Part shown: positions 8,073-16,052 of the stretch, in pieces | Layout of the letters: each line of letters begins with the position of its first letter | Numbering within the stretch: the stretch's first letter is position 1 | From: Xenophilus azovorans DSM 13620 | Lineage (GTDB): Bacteria; Pseudomonadota; Gammaproteobacteria; Burkholderiales; Burkholderiaceae_C | Reading direction: 5' to 3' | Assembly (NCBI RefSeq): GCF_000745855.1 | Contig: NZ_JQKD01000047.1 | Coordinates: 1-35,505 of the forward strand | Length of the DNA: 35,505 nt | Notes under the pieces: generated by a model | Databases searched by the model: none | Told to the model about the DNA's origin: nothing | Seen by the model: only the letters and a program-made list of their open reading frames with translations | Position numbers and translations under genes: made by a program

Positions 8073-9098
8073 TCAGTAGAGGTTGCGCCGGTAGTCCTCG
8101 TCCAGCCCCTTGCGCATCAGGCCGGGGATGGACACCACGCCGCGGGCGAGCACCGCGCGCAGCCCGCGGGTTTTGTTGAGCCGGACGTGCGCCGCGAAGA
8201 CGGCCGCGGGATCGATGTCCGCAGGCGGCGTGGCCGGCAGCGCCCAGGGCCGGGCGCGCGCCAGCGCCGCGCTCTCGCGCAGCGCGATCACCGGCGAGGC
8301 GAGGCTGGTCACGAGCCTGGGCATCTTGTCCTGCACCGCGAAGGCCTGCCGCTGCCGCGGGTCCGCGCCGAGCGATGCGCCGCCCTGGATCACCGCCACC
8401 CGCGCATGCCCGGGCACGACCAGCAGGGCGGCTGCGCTCGGCCGTGCAAGCAGGTTGCGCAGGCTGTCCGTGCGGCGGTTGCCGGGCCGGTCCGCGAAGC
8501 GCAGGCCGCCGTCGAAAGGCTGCGCCAGCAGGCCGGCAGGATCTCCCTTGGGGCTCAGGTCCGCATGCAGCTGCGCATCGGCGGTGGCCAGCGCCATGAA
8601 GCGGCTCTCGCGCACGAAGGCCTCGGCGTCGGCCGGCACGGCCGTGCCCGTGGGCCGCCAGAAATCCGAACGCAGCAGCGCCTTGGCGCAGTGCGCGTAG
8701 CACTCCTGGACCGCGACCACGGCAGCGCCGCCGTCCACGGCCGCCACCACGCCGTTGACGCGCAGCGTCTCGCCCAGGCCGGGCACCAGGAACAACAGGC
8801 CCGCGCCGCGCCCCGGCGCCGCCTGCTCCGGATCGTCCAGCGCCGCGCGCGGCAGGCGCAGCCGGCCTTCGTCGAGCGCCGTGGCGAAGCCCCGTTCACC
8901 GCCCGCGATCGTCACGTCGATCCGCTGCGCGTCGGCGAAGCCGGCAAAGGCCAGCGGAGACTCGGCGAGCCAGCGCCGCGCATGGGCATCCAGGTGATCG
9001 ATCACCTTGAGGTCCACCGCCGCCGGCTTCGCGCCGACGGCCGCCTCCAGTTCGTCGATCGTGCGGATCGGTCCCTCCATGCGCGCCGCCTCAGTCAT
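8073..9098 (-). CDS. PPOX-family FMN-binding protein with two split-barrel segments
   Basis: A 341-residue member of the pyridoxamine-5'-phosphate-oxidase-like flavin-binding family (MSMEG_1061-like). The N-terminal half contains GLLFLVPGLGETLRVNG and VQECYAHCAKALLRS, which are C-terminal signatures of a PPOX barrel. The second half starts a fresh barrel at FVRESRFMALATADAQLHAD followed by SPKGDPAG and FADRPGNRRTDSLRNLL. It therefore looks like a tandem, with the first copy lacking part of its N-terminus. The chosen ATG at 9098 overlaps the methyltransferase stop by eight bases (ATGACTGA), so the two genes are coupled. An in-frame GTG at 9107 and an ATG at 9080 are alternatives. The Fur-like site before the operon suggests a role under iron limitation, perhaps flavin reduction or haem or siderophore chemistry; this is inference. 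Confidence 0.85.
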   Translation of the reverse strand: MTEAARMEGPIRTIDELEAAVGAKPAAVDLKVIDHLDAHARRWLAESPLAFAGFADAQRIDVTIAGGERGFATALDEGRLRLPRAALDDPEQAAPGRGAGLLFLVPGLGETLRVNGVVAAVDGGAAVVAVQECYAHCAKALLRSDFWRPTGTAVPADAEAFVRESRFMALATADAQLHADLSPKGDPAGLLAQPFDGGLRFADRPGNRRTDSLRNLLARPSAAALLVVPGHARVAVIQGGASLGADPRQRQAFAVQDKMPRLVTSLASPVIALRESAALARARPWALPATPPADIDPAAVFAAHVRLNKTRGLRAVLARGVVSIPGLMRKGLDEDYRRNLY

Positions 9099-9975
9099 CG
9101 CCGGCACGCAGTTCGTACAGCGCGTAGAACGGCACGCCCAGCAGCAGCCGGGAAGCGGGCCCGATCACCGAGTACGGCCAGCCGTAGCCTTCCATCACCT
9201 GGTGGGTCGCCGCCAGCCGCAGGCGCGGATGCGGCCGGGTCAGATCGCGCGCACGCCTCGGCCCCCAGGCGATCTCGGCCCGGGTGTGCCGTACCGACGG
9301 GTGCTGCTTCGCCCGCCCTGCCGCCAGCCAGCACATGGCGTCGAAGGCGAACACCGAGCCCGGCGGCGCGCGCTCGCCGAACTCGGCGAGGATCGAGGAC
9401 ACGGCATCGGGCTGCAGGTACATCAGCACGCCTTCGCTCATCAGGAAGACCGGCGCTGCGCCGCGTCCGGGAGGCAGGCCGAGGCGGTCCCACCAGCCGA
9501 GCCGGCACAGGTCCACTTCGAGCAACTCGTGCCGCGGGCCGGGCGGCCCCAGGATCTCCCTGCGCAGCGCGATCACGTCCGGCAGGTCGGCATCGGTCAT
9601 GCGGGCCTCGCCGTTGTCCAGCCACTGGAAGTAGTGGCTCAGGCCGCAGCCCAGGTTGACCACGCGCCCTGCCGGATGGCGCTTCAGATAGGCCTGCGCC
9701 AGGTCGCGGAAGACGCGCGTGCGGGACAGGATGCCGTAGACGCTGTGGCGGTCCTTCAGCCAGAGGCTGCCGTCGTCGCCGAGGCGGGCCAGCGCGTCGG
9801 CCGCGCAGGCGTCGTGGACGGCCATCCGCGGGAACAGCGTCTCGCCCAGGGCACGGGCCGCCAGGGGAATGCGCAGGGTGTCGCTGACCGCATGCGCCGC
9901 CACGGCGGCACCTGCCGGCAGCGGCGCAGCGTCGTGCGCAGAGGTGGGATGTATTCCGGCAGGGGCGTCACCCAT
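9091..9975 (-). CDS. Class I SAM methyltransferase, leucine-carboxyl-methyltransferase (LCM) type
   Basis: A 294-residue S-adenosylmethionine methyltransferase related to the LCM/TcmP/PPM1 family, which methylates carboxyl or hydroxyl groups of small molecules or C-termini. The SAM-binding motif I is VVNLGCGLSHYFQWL. The acidic motif II region is TDADLPDVIALRREIL, and the FLMSEGVLMYLQPDAV segment is the family post-I motif. The start at 9975 follows GGAG five bases upstream. It is the first gene of a two-gene operon with the PPOX protein, reading away from a Fur-like box at 10010-10028. The methyl acceptor is unknown. No siderophore synthesis or uptake genes are in the window, so a direct siderophore role cannot be supported. 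Confidence 0.87.
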   Translation of the reverse strand: MGDAPAGIHPTSAHDAAPLPAGAAVAAHAVSDTLRIPLAARALGETLFPRMAVHDACAADALARLGDDGSLWLKDRHSVYGILSRTRVFRDLAQAYLKRHPAGRVVNLGCGLSHYFQWLDNGEARMTDADLPDVIALRREILGPPGPRHELLEVDLCRLGWWDRLGLPPGRGAAPVFLMSEGVLMYLQPDAVSSILAEFGERAPPGSVFAFDAMCWLAAGRAKQHPSVRHTRAEIAWGPRRARDLTRPHPRLRLAATHQVMEGYGWPYSVIGPASRLLLGVPFYALYELRAGDD

Positions 9976-10009
9976 GGGTGCTCCGAGAGGAGTGAGTGAT
10001 TTGATTTTA

Positions 10010-10028
10010 AATGAGAATCGTTGTTATT
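10010..10028 (-). promoter_or_regulatory. Probable Fur box upstream of the methyltransferase-PPOX operon
   Basis: On the plus strand the site reads AATGAGAA-TCG-TTGTTATT, an imperfect 19-base palindrome (6 of 8 positions symmetric). Its AATGAGAAT half is the classic Fur half-site. It lies in a distinctly AT-rich island (about 9991-10035) in otherwise very GC-rich DNA, 35 bases before the methyltransferase start. The downstream amidohydrolase reads toward it, so only the methyltransferase operon can use it. Confidence 0.65.
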
Positions 10029-10084
10029 TACCAGTGTGATCGGCTTCGGCCATGCCACGCGCGGCGCTCATGGCTCTCTGCTTC

Positions 10085-11443
10085 TCAGTGCCGTCCCTCC
10101 ACCAGTTCGTCCAGTTCGCGATAGTCCGGCAGCGTGGTGTCGATGGCCCGGCCGCGCCGCAGCACCGTGCGGTCGAACTGGTGGCGCGCCAGCATTTCCG
10201 AATAGCTGCGCGCGCGCAGCACCATCAGGTCGGCCGGCATGCCGGCCTTCAGCACGCCGCGCCCCTGCAGTCCCATGATGGCGGCCGGCGTGGCGCTGGC
10301 GGCGCGGATCCAGTCTGCGAAGGGATGGTCCAGATGCAGGATCTTCACCGCCTGGGTGTAGGTGTCGAGCATGTCGTGGTCGCCGTAGGCGTAGAAGGGG
10401 TCGCGGCAGTTGTCGCCGGCGACCGCCACATCCAGGCCCGCGGCCTTCATCTCGTGCAGCACCGTCACGCCGCGCCAGCGCGGGGTGCGCACGGCCTCGC
10501 GGCTGCGGTCCTGCAGGTACATGTTCACCGTAGGCAGGCTCACCACGGCGATGCCCGCATCGCGGCAGGCGGCCAGCGTCTCGGCGATGAACTCGTCGGT
10601 CTGCAGCGCCAGCGAGGTGCAGTGGCCGCACAGGATGCGGCCCTTGAATCCCTGCGCCAGCGCCGCGCGCGCCACGCGGATCAGCGAGCGGGCGCGCGGG
10701 TCGGTGGATTCGTCCACGTGCAGGTCCACGTCCAGTCCGCGCTCGGCGGCCAGCCGCAAGAGGCGCGCCAGGCCCTCGTCCACCTCCGGCGGCGTCGGCT
10801 CGGCAGGATGGCGCAGCGAACGTGTGACGCAGCCCAGGTTGCCGCCGCTTTCGGCCACGATGTCGGCCAGTTGCACGCCCTCGTCGGTGAGGAAGATGTC
10901 CACCGGCGCGATGGACGAGGCCTGCAGATCGATGCGGCCGGCCCACGCCTCGCGCATGGCGCGGAACACCGGGAAGGAGATCTGCGCCTGCGGCGCCAGT
11001 GAATCGAGGTGCGTGCGGATCGCAACCACGCCCTTGGCATACGCGGTGCGCAGCGCGAAGTCCATGCGGCGCCGCACGTCCTCGGCGTGCCAGTGGGCGG
11101 TGCGGTCCTGCATCGTGGCCAGCGCGGCGCCCGCACCGTCGCCGGTCGGGTTCTGGCGGCGCGGCCAGATGTGGCCCTTGTCCAGGTGCGTGTGCAGGTC
11201 GACGAAGCCGGGCAGCACCAGCGAGGCGTCCATGTCCGGCCCGCGCGCTGCATCGGTGGCGCCGGCCGGTGCTATCGCGGCGATGCGCCCGTCTTCGACG
11301 GCGAGGTCCAGCGCCACCAGGTCGCCGTCGCCCGCGGGGCGCAGGTCGGCGGCCAAGGGATCGTCGACCAGGCAGCGCGGCGCGCGCGCATTGCGCAGCA
11401 CGTAGCGCCCGCCGGCGGGGGGCGTGAAGAAGGCGTGCGTCAT
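10085..11443 (-). CDS. Cytosine-deaminase-like metal-dependent amidohydrolase
   Basis: A 452-residue cytoplasmic amidohydrolase-superfamily enzyme of the cytosine deaminase/isopropylammelide hydrolase branch, which hydrolyses exocyclic amines or amides on ring compounds. Metal ligands are recognisable: HTH in GFVDLHTHLDKGH, the histidine and glutamate of DLHVDES, the histidine of CGHCTSLAL, and the aspartate region in VAGDNCRDPFYAYGDHDM. The ATG at 11443 overlaps the stop of the upstream binding-protein gene (ATGA), placing it last in a three-gene operon: FAD oxidase, binding protein, amidohydrolase. This family also includes creatinine deaminases, which is notable because a creatininase-family gene lies in the opposite arm. 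The substrate is not determined. Confidence 0.87.
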   Translation of the reverse strand: MTHAFFTPPAGGRYVLRNARAPRCLVDDPLAADLRPAGDGDLVALDLAVEDGRIAAIAPAGATDAARGPDMDASLVLPGFVDLHTHLDKGHIWPRRQNPTGDGAGAALATMQDRTAHWHAEDVRRRMDFALRTAYAKGVVAIRTHLDSLAPQAQISFPVFRAMREAWAGRIDLQASSIAPVDIFLTDEGVQLADIVAESGGNLGCVTRSLRHPAEPTPPEVDEGLARLLRLAAERGLDVDLHVDESTDPRARSLIRVARAALAQGFKGRILCGHCTSLALQTDEFIAETLAACRDAGIAVVSLPTVNMYLQDRSREAVRTPRWRGVTVLHEMKAAGLDVAVAGDNCRDPFYAYGDHDMLDTYTQAVKILHLDHPFADWIRAASATPAAIMGLQGRGVLKAGMPADLMVLRARSYSEMLARHQFDRTVLRRGRAIDTTLPDYRELDELVEGRH

Positions 11444-12474
11444 CCCGCCTTCCTGCCGCCGGAGACGAACTGCATCGTGTAGACCTCCTTCACGTCCAGG
11501 CCGGGCTTCTGCGCGCCGGCCGCGACCATCGCGTCGTAGAAGCCCTTCCAGCGCGCCTCGCTCATGGTGCCGATGCCCCGGGCCTTGGTCTCGGGTGTCT
11601 CGACGATGCCGTACTTCTTCATCGCGTCGATGGCGTAGGCGATGGTGTCGCTGCCCATCTGCGGGTTGTGCTTCTGGATCATGGCGTTGGCGGCCGAGGG
11701 GTCGCCGTTGAGGTAGCCGGCCCAGCCCTTGGCGGTGGCATCGACGAAACGCTGCACCAGTTCGGGCCTTTCCTTCACCATCTTCGGATTGGCGATGGTG
11801 ACGTTGGCGTAGTTGTCGAAGCCCTGGTCGGCCAGCAGGTGCACAACCGGCTCCACGCCCGACTTGCGCGCGTTGAAGGGCTCGCTGGTCAGGTAGCCCT
11901 GCACCGTCACCTGCTTGTCCACCAGCCAGGGCGCCAGGCTGAAGGCGTAGGGGCGCAACTGGTCGTCGGTCATGCCGTACCTGGCCTTGAGCCACAGCCA
12001 GTAGGTCTGGCGGCCGGTGGTGGCGACCATGATCGGCTTGCCCTTCAGGTCGGCCAGCGTGTCGTTGCCCGTGCCGGGGTGCGACATCAGCACGCGCGGG
12101 TCCTTCTGGAAGAAGGCGGCCACGGCGACGGCGGGCATCCTGTCCTGCGCGAAGGCGAAGGCGCGGTAGCTGTCGGCGTCGGCGAAGTCGCAGGTGCCGG
12201 CCACGAAGAGCTGCACCACGTTGACCTGCGGGCCGCCGGGGCGGATCTCGACGTCCAGCCCGTGCTCCTTGTAGATGCCGGCGGCCAGCGCCTGGTACAG
12301 GCCGCCGTGCTCGGCCTGCGCCAGCCAGCCGGTCTGCACGCTGATCTTGGTGAGGCCCTGCGCCGTGGCGCGCGGCAGGAAGGCGGGCAGGTGCGACACC
12401 ACGGCAGCGCCGCCGATCGCGGCGATCGCCTTGCGGCGGGAGAGGCGCGCAGCGCCGGAAGAGAAGACGTTCAT
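11440..12474 (-). CDS. ABC transporter substrate-binding protein, NMT1/THI5-like (copy 1)
   Basis: A 344-residue periplasmic binding protein of the NMT1/THI5 (SsuA-like) group, whose members bind pyrimidines, sulfonates, nitrate and similar small ligands. The N-terminus SRRKAIAAIGGAAVV looks like a Tat signal (twin arginine), with cleavage probably after RATA near residue 38. Family landmarks are TGWLAQAEHGGLYQALAAG, YKEHGLDVEIRPGGPQVN, then AAFFQKDPRVLMS and VQGYLTSEPFNA. The start at 12474 follows AGGA eight bases upstream. No ATPase or permease is in this arm. The closely related copy at 16984-17964 precedes a complete importer, so both receptors may feed the same membrane complex (inference). 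Confidence 0.9.
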   Translation of the reverse strand: MNVFSSGAARLSRRKAIAAIGGAAVVSHLPAFLPRATAQGLTKISVQTGWLAQAEHGGLYQALAAGIYKEHGLDVEIRPGGPQVNVVQLFVAGTCDFADADSYRAFAFAQDRMPAVAVAAFFQKDPRVLMSHPGTGNDTLADLKGKPIMVATTGRQTYWLWLKARYGMTDDQLRPYAFSLAPWLVDKQVTVQGYLTSEPFNARKSGVEPVVHLLADQGFDNYANVTIANPKMVKERPELVQRFVDATAKGWAGYLNGDPSAANAMIQKHNPQMGSDTIAYAIDAMKKYGIVETPETKARGIGTMSEARWKGFYDAMVAAGAQKPGLDVKEVYTMQFVSGGRKAG

Positions 12475-12500
12475 GGCGGTTCCTTTCGTGGATGGGGGCC

Positions 12501-13931
12501 TCAGGCGGCGGCCTCCTCGGCGGACTGCGGCGCCTCGGCGCTGCGGAAGCGCCAGCCGCCGCTGGGCAGGTCGCCGCCGGTGCTTTCCTTCGCGGCCGCG
12601 GCGTCGAAGCGCAGCTTGCCGGGGTTCATCAGGCCGTGCGGGTCCATGGCGCGCTTGAAGGCGGCGTCGGCGCCGTCCAGCGACTTCATGCCGCCTTCCT
12701 TGACGAGGAAGGTGTGGTTGTTGGCGACCATCGCGCCGTCCTCGGCCATGCCGCGCATCACCTCGGCCAGCTGCGCCTCGCCCTCGTAGCGGAAGAAGGG
12801 CGAGCCCTGGAAGCTGAGCTTGCCGTCGAAGCGCTTGGCCTCGAAGTGCATGCCCGGCATGTGGGCGAAGCGGCGGTGGCTGCGGCCGATGGCGCCGACC
12901 AGGTCCGGGTCCAGGTACAGGCCGACGTTGCTGACCACCTCGGGGTGGTCGCGGTTGACGTGCATGCGGGTGTGGCCCCAGCTCATCTCGTAGAGCGGGA
13001 TGCGGTAGGGCCCCTCGCCTTCCGGCGCGTCGCTGGTGACGGTGCCGCCGAACTCCGCCACCAGCGCGGTGAACGCCTCCATGAAGGGCGCCGCGACCAT
13101 CGCCAGCACCATGCCCTCGCAATCGTCGCGACCGTAGGGCCTGAGCACGCGCATCATGCGCCAGATGGGCCCGCCGATGACGCTGACCAGCTTCTTCGGG
13201 ATGCCGTCGCTGGTGGCCAGCGCATGCGCGAAGCGCACCGAGGTCATGAACTCGGGGAACACGACGACCTGCTCGCGCCAGGGCCAGGCCGGCGCCAGCG
13301 GCATCTCCAGCTCGGTGATGATGCCGTTGCTGCCGTAGGCGTGGTGCACGCGGTTCACGTCGTCGCCGCGCAGCTGCACGATGCGCGGTTCTTCTTCCAC
13401 GCTCACCACTTCGAGGCCGAGGATGTTGCCGCGGTCGCGCAGGATGCCCCAGGCGCAGCTTCCCACGCCGGCGTGGCCTCCGCCGACGAAGCCGCCCAGC
13501 GTGGCGACCTTCCTGGTGGAGGAGTGGATGCGCAACTCCCAGCCCTGCGGCCGGGTCGCCTCGTCGATGGCCGCCAGGCGCGCGCCGGCCTCGGCGCGCA
13601 CGCTGCCGGGCTGCTGCCACAGCACGCGCGCCAGGCCCGTCATGTCCACCATCGCGCCGCCGGCCAGCGGGATGCCCTGGCCGAAGTTGCAGGTGCCGGC
13701 GCCGCGCATCACCAGCGGCATGCGGGCGCGCGCGGCGGCGGCGGCGACGCGCAGCACGTCGGCCTTGTCGCGCGGCTGCACGATCACGTCGGCCACATGG
13801 CCGAGCGCGTCGTCCTTCATCACGGGGCTGAAGTTGGCCGTCATGTCGCGGCTCTTGCGGCGCACCACGGCGGGGTCGGAAATCGCGGGGACGTCGCCCA
13901 GCGCGGCGAGGAAGGCAGCGGTGTCGTTCAT
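12501..13931 (-). CDS. FAD-binding oxidase, GlcD/PCMH type (copy 1)
   Basis: A 476-residue flavoenzyme of the FAD_binding_4 (PCMH, glycolate oxidase GlcD-like) family. The FAD-binding domain covers about residues 45-230, with LVMRGAGTCNFGQGIPLAGGA and RKVATLGGFVGGGHAGVGS. The C-terminal part ends with the usual DPHGLMNPGKLRF. It would oxidise a hydroxy acid or cyclic substrate with a downstream electron acceptor. The start at 13931 (MNDTAAFLAAL) is preceded by a purine-rich GAGAGAGAA; the open frame extends to 14054, but those residues (arginine-rich) do not look coding. It begins the left arm of the divergent cluster and is clearly paralogous to the protein at 19749-21134. Confidence 0.9.
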   Translation of the reverse strand: MNDTAAFLAALGDVPAISDPAVVRRKSRDMTANFSPVMKDDALGHVADVIVQPRDKADVLRVAAAAARARMPLVMRGAGTCNFGQGIPLAGGAMVDMTGLARVLWQQPGSVRAEAGARLAAIDEATRPQGWELRIHSSTRKVATLGGFVGGGHAGVGSCAWGILRDRGNILGLEVVSVEEEPRIVQLRGDDVNRVHHAYGSNGIITELEMPLAPAWPWREQVVVFPEFMTSVRFAHALATSDGIPKKLVSVIGGPIWRMMRVLRPYGRDDCEGMVLAMVAAPFMEAFTALVAEFGGTVTSDAPEGEGPYRIPLYEMSWGHTRMHVNRDHPEVVSNVGLYLDPDLVGAIGRSHRRFAHMPGMHFEAKRFDGKLSFQGSPFFRYEGEAQLAEVMRGMAEDGAMVANNHTFLVKEGGMKSLDGADAAFKRAMDPHGLMNPGKLRFDAAAAKESTGGDLPSGGWRFRSAEAPQSAEEAAA

Positions 13932-14087
13932 GCCTGGGTTCTCTCTCGGTGAAAAGGGGTGGAACGGAAGGCGCCGTCGCTGCGGGGCGGTCGTCGCGGT
14001 CCGGCGGCGGTCGCGGGCACGCACCACCGTGGACGCGAACCCTGGGCTGGTCACGTCGTCGGTGCGGACGGTGCAAGGAGCGTGCCC

Positions 14088-14107
14088 ATGCGTGAAATTG
14101 CACGCAT
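14088..14107. promoter_or_regulatory. Near-perfect 20-base palindrome, probable MarR operator
   Basis: ATGCGTG-AAATTG-CACGCAT has seven-base inverted arms around an AATT centre, and 18 of 20 positions are symmetric. It lies between the divergent FAD oxidase (start 13931) and MarR gene (start 14165), 57 bases before the latter. Size, symmetry and position fit a MarR dimer site that controls both arms and autoregulates. No other copy was noticed in the window. Confidence 0.65.
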
Positions 14108-14164
14108 CAGGCGAAGGCCGCGCTACAGTGGATGCCGGGCGCCGGCGGGAGGGGCGCCGGCGCC

Positions 14165-14596
14165 ATGGAACTCGAGGACCACATCTTCTTCCTGTGCACC
14201 CAGGTGGTGTACCGGCGCGACCGCGCCATCAACGAGGCGCTGCGCCCGCTGGGGCTGCTCAACACCGAGTGGCGCACGCTGGGCACGCTGGTGCGCAAGG
14301 GACCGCTGACGATGCAGGCGCTGGCGCAGTGGACGGCCTACGAGCGCACCCGCCTCACGCGCATCCTGCACGGCATGCAGGAGCGCGGCTGGATCGAGCG
14401 CACCGGCACCGAGCACGACGGCCGCGCCGTGCTGGTGCGCATCGCGCCGCGCGGGCGGGCCGTCCATGCGCGGGCCGAGAAGGCGGTCGATGCGCTGACC
14501 GCGCAGGTGCTGTCCGCCTGCACGCCGGCGGAGGTCGCCCGGGTGCGCAGGTCGCTGCGGGCGATGCGCGAGCGGCTGATCGCATCGGGCTACTAG
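14165..14596 (+). CDS. MarR-family transcriptional regulator
   Basis: A 143-residue winged-helix repressor or sensor. Residues about 30-100 form the DNA-binding domain: LLNTEWRTLGTLVRKGPLTMQ, then LAQWTAYERTRLTRILHGM (recognition helix) and RTGTEHDGRAVLVRIAPRG (wing with the DxR motif). Flanking helices make the dimer. ATG 14165 is preferred because MELEDHIFFLC matches a normal MarR first helix and GGGAGGGG stands ten bases upstream; the open frame from 14132 adds only a glycine/alanine tail. It is divergent from the FAD oxidase operon and next to the TetR gene, and it probably binds the palindrome at 14088-14107. Confidence 0.9.
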   Translation: MELEDHIFFLCTQVVYRRDRAINEALRPLGLLNTEWRTLGTLVRKGPLTMQALAQWTAYERTRLTRILHGMQERGWIERTGTEHDGRAVLVRIAPRGRAVHARAEKAVDALTAQVLSACTPAEVARVRRSLRAMRERLIASGY

Positions 14597-14648
14597 GCAG
14601 GCACGACGGAGGCGCGGCAGGCGCCGCGTGTATTCTCCGGCTGCCACC

Positions 14649-15332
14649 ATGATCCCCGACCCGGCCTCGCCCAGCATCGACTTCCCTGCAGCGGCCGTGC
14701 CCGGCCATCCGCGCTCGCGCGTGCGCCAGGGGCGCGAGCGCATCCTGGCCGACATCCGCGCGGCGGCCATCTCCGAGTTCAGCCGGCACGGCCTGAAGGG
14801 CACCTCGACCCAGGCCATCGCCGACCGCGCGGGCCTGACCAAGCCGCAACTGCACTACTACATCGCCGGCAAGGAGGAGCTCTACAACGAGCTGCTGATG
14901 CAGGTGCTGCACGACTGGAAGGTGGTGTTCTCCTTCGACGAGAGCGCCGGCGACCCGGGCCGCGTGCTGGCCGCCTACATCCGCCAGAAGCTGGACCACG
15001 CCTTCGACAAGCCGGAGATGTCGCGCATCTTCACCCGCGAGGTGCTCGACGGCGGAAGCAACCTGGCGCGCTTCTGGCCCATGTCGCGGCAGTGGACGCA
15101 GAAGAAGATCGACATCATCAACGGCTGGATCGCGCGCGGGCTGATGCGGCCGCTGGACGCGCGGCTGCTGCTGCAGCACATCTGGGCCATGACCCAGTAC
15201 CACGCCGACTACGCCCTGCAGGCGCGCGCCATGGCCGGCCTGCCCGAGGACGCGCACCTGGACCGCGAGCCGGTCGCGCGCGAGCTGATCGCCTTCGTGC
15301 TGGCGGGCTGCGGCATCCAGGCCAGGGCCTGA
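14649..15332 (+). CDS. TetR-family regulator, RutR/YcdC-like
   Basis: A 227-residue TetR-type regulator. The helix-turn-helix is residues about 35-80 (RILADIRAAAISEFSRHGLKG, then TSTQAIADRAGLTKPQLHYYI). The C-terminal half, with IFTREVLDGG and MSRQWTQKKIDIINGWIARG, resembles the YcdC/RutR ligand domain. RutR in E. coli responds to uracil and controls pyrimidine use. ATG 14649 is used; a GTG at 14628 would add seven residues. It lies 52 bases after marR and about 100 bases before the oxidoreductase, where a RutR-like site is present at 15399-15414. That supports a pyrimidine-like effector, by inference only. Confidence 0.87.
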   Translation: MIPDPASPSIDFPAAAVPGHPRSRVRQGRERILADIRAAAISEFSRHGLKGTSTQAIADRAGLTKPQLHYYIAGKEELYNELLMQVLHDWKVVFSFDESAGDPGRVLAAYIRQKLDHAFDKPEMSRIFTREVLDGGSNLARFWPMSRQWTQKKIDIINGWIARGLMRPLDARLLLQHIWAMTQYHADYALQARAMAGLPEDAHLDREPVARELIAFVLAGCGIQARA

Positions 15333-15398
15333 GCATCCGCCCCTCTTGGGCGATTCCCCGTCCCGGTGCGTCCGGGCTGGCACATGCCTTGCGTAAGT

Positions 15399-15428
15399 CT
15401 GACCACTTGCTCTGATTAAGCGGTCAAC
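15399..15428 (+). promoter_or_regulatory. Candidate RutR-like operator upstream of the right arm
   Basis: Positions 15399-15414 read CTGACCA-CT-TGCTCTG. Compared with the E. coli RutR consensus TTGACCA-NN-TGGTCAA, 10 of 14 defined positions agree. A second half-site, CGGTCAAC, ends at 15428, only five bases before the oxidoreductase start, and makes TGACC-N17-GGTCA with the first. The stretch is more AT-rich than its surroundings, as a promoter would be. Confidence 0.45.
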
Positions 15429-15433
15429 ATTCC

Positions 15434-16021
15434 ATGCGCGTGCTCGTCGTCTACTGCCACCCGGTCGAAACCAGCTTCCACGCCGCCCTGCACCAGGAAG
15501 TGCTCGCCAGCCTGCGCGCCGCCGGCCACGAGGTGGACGACTGCGACCTGTACGCCGAGGGCTTCGACCCCGTGATGTCGCGCGAGGAGCGGCTGGGCTA
15601 CCACGACGTGCCCGCCAACCGCGCCGCATTGCAGGGCCACATCGACCGGCTGCACCGCGCCGAGGCCATCGTGTTCTGCTTTCCGACCTGGTGCTTCGGC
15701 CTGCCGGCCATGCTCAAGGGCTGGTTCGACCGCCTGCTGATGCCCGGCGTGGCCTTCGACATCAGCGACCCCGCCCGCGTCCGGCCGATGCTGACGAACA
15801 TCAAGCGCATCAGCGCCGTGGTCACCTACGGCCGCCCGCGCTGGCAGGCCTGGTACATGGGCGACCCGCCGCGCAAGATCGTCACGCGCTACATGAAGCG
15901 GCTCACCGCCGCGCAGGCGCGGGTGGACTTCCATGCCCACTACCACATGAACGTGGCCACGCACGAGCAGTTGTCGCGCTTCAAGGCCCGCGTGGGCCGC
16001 GCGATGGCGAAGTTCGCCTGA
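15434..16021 (+). CDS. NAD(P)H oxidoreductase, flavodoxin-2 (quinone reductase/KefF-like) family
   Basis: A 195-residue flavodoxin-fold FMN/FAD oxidoreductase. It starts with MRVLVVYCHPVETSFHAALH (first strand and phosphate loop) and carries the family signature IVFCFPTWCFGLPAMLKGWFDR near residues 75-96, followed by a dimer region ending at FKARVGRAMAKFA. It would transfer two electrons from NAD(P)H to a quinone or other acceptor. It is the first gene of the right arm, immediately after the RutR-like site, and 31 bases before the creatininase gene. A pathway-specific reduction is possible, as is a detoxifying role. No ribosome site is obvious just before the ATG. Confidence 0.87.
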   Translation: MRVLVVYCHPVETSFHAALHQEVLASLRAAGHEVDDCDLYAEGFDPVMSREERLGYHDVPANRAALQGHIDRLHRAEAIVFCFPTWCFGLPAMLKGWFDRLLMPGVAFDISDPARVRPMLTNIKRISAVVTYGRPRWQAWYMGDPPRKIVTRYMKRLTAAQARVDFHAHYHMNVATHEQLSRFKARVGRAMAKFA

Positions 16022-16052
16022 CATCTCTCTCTCGACCCCGCGCGAGGTTCCC

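Noticed and set aside
10085-11443. Assignment as true cytosine deaminase (codA)
   Set aside because: Family membership is clear, but the operon lacks other cytosine-specific genes and related enzymes act on many ring compounds.
12492-13952. Plus-strand open frame of 486 codons opposite FAD oxidase copy 1
   Set aside because: Composition dominated by histidine, alanine and glycine, with no recognisable motif; the minus strand clearly encodes the oxidase.
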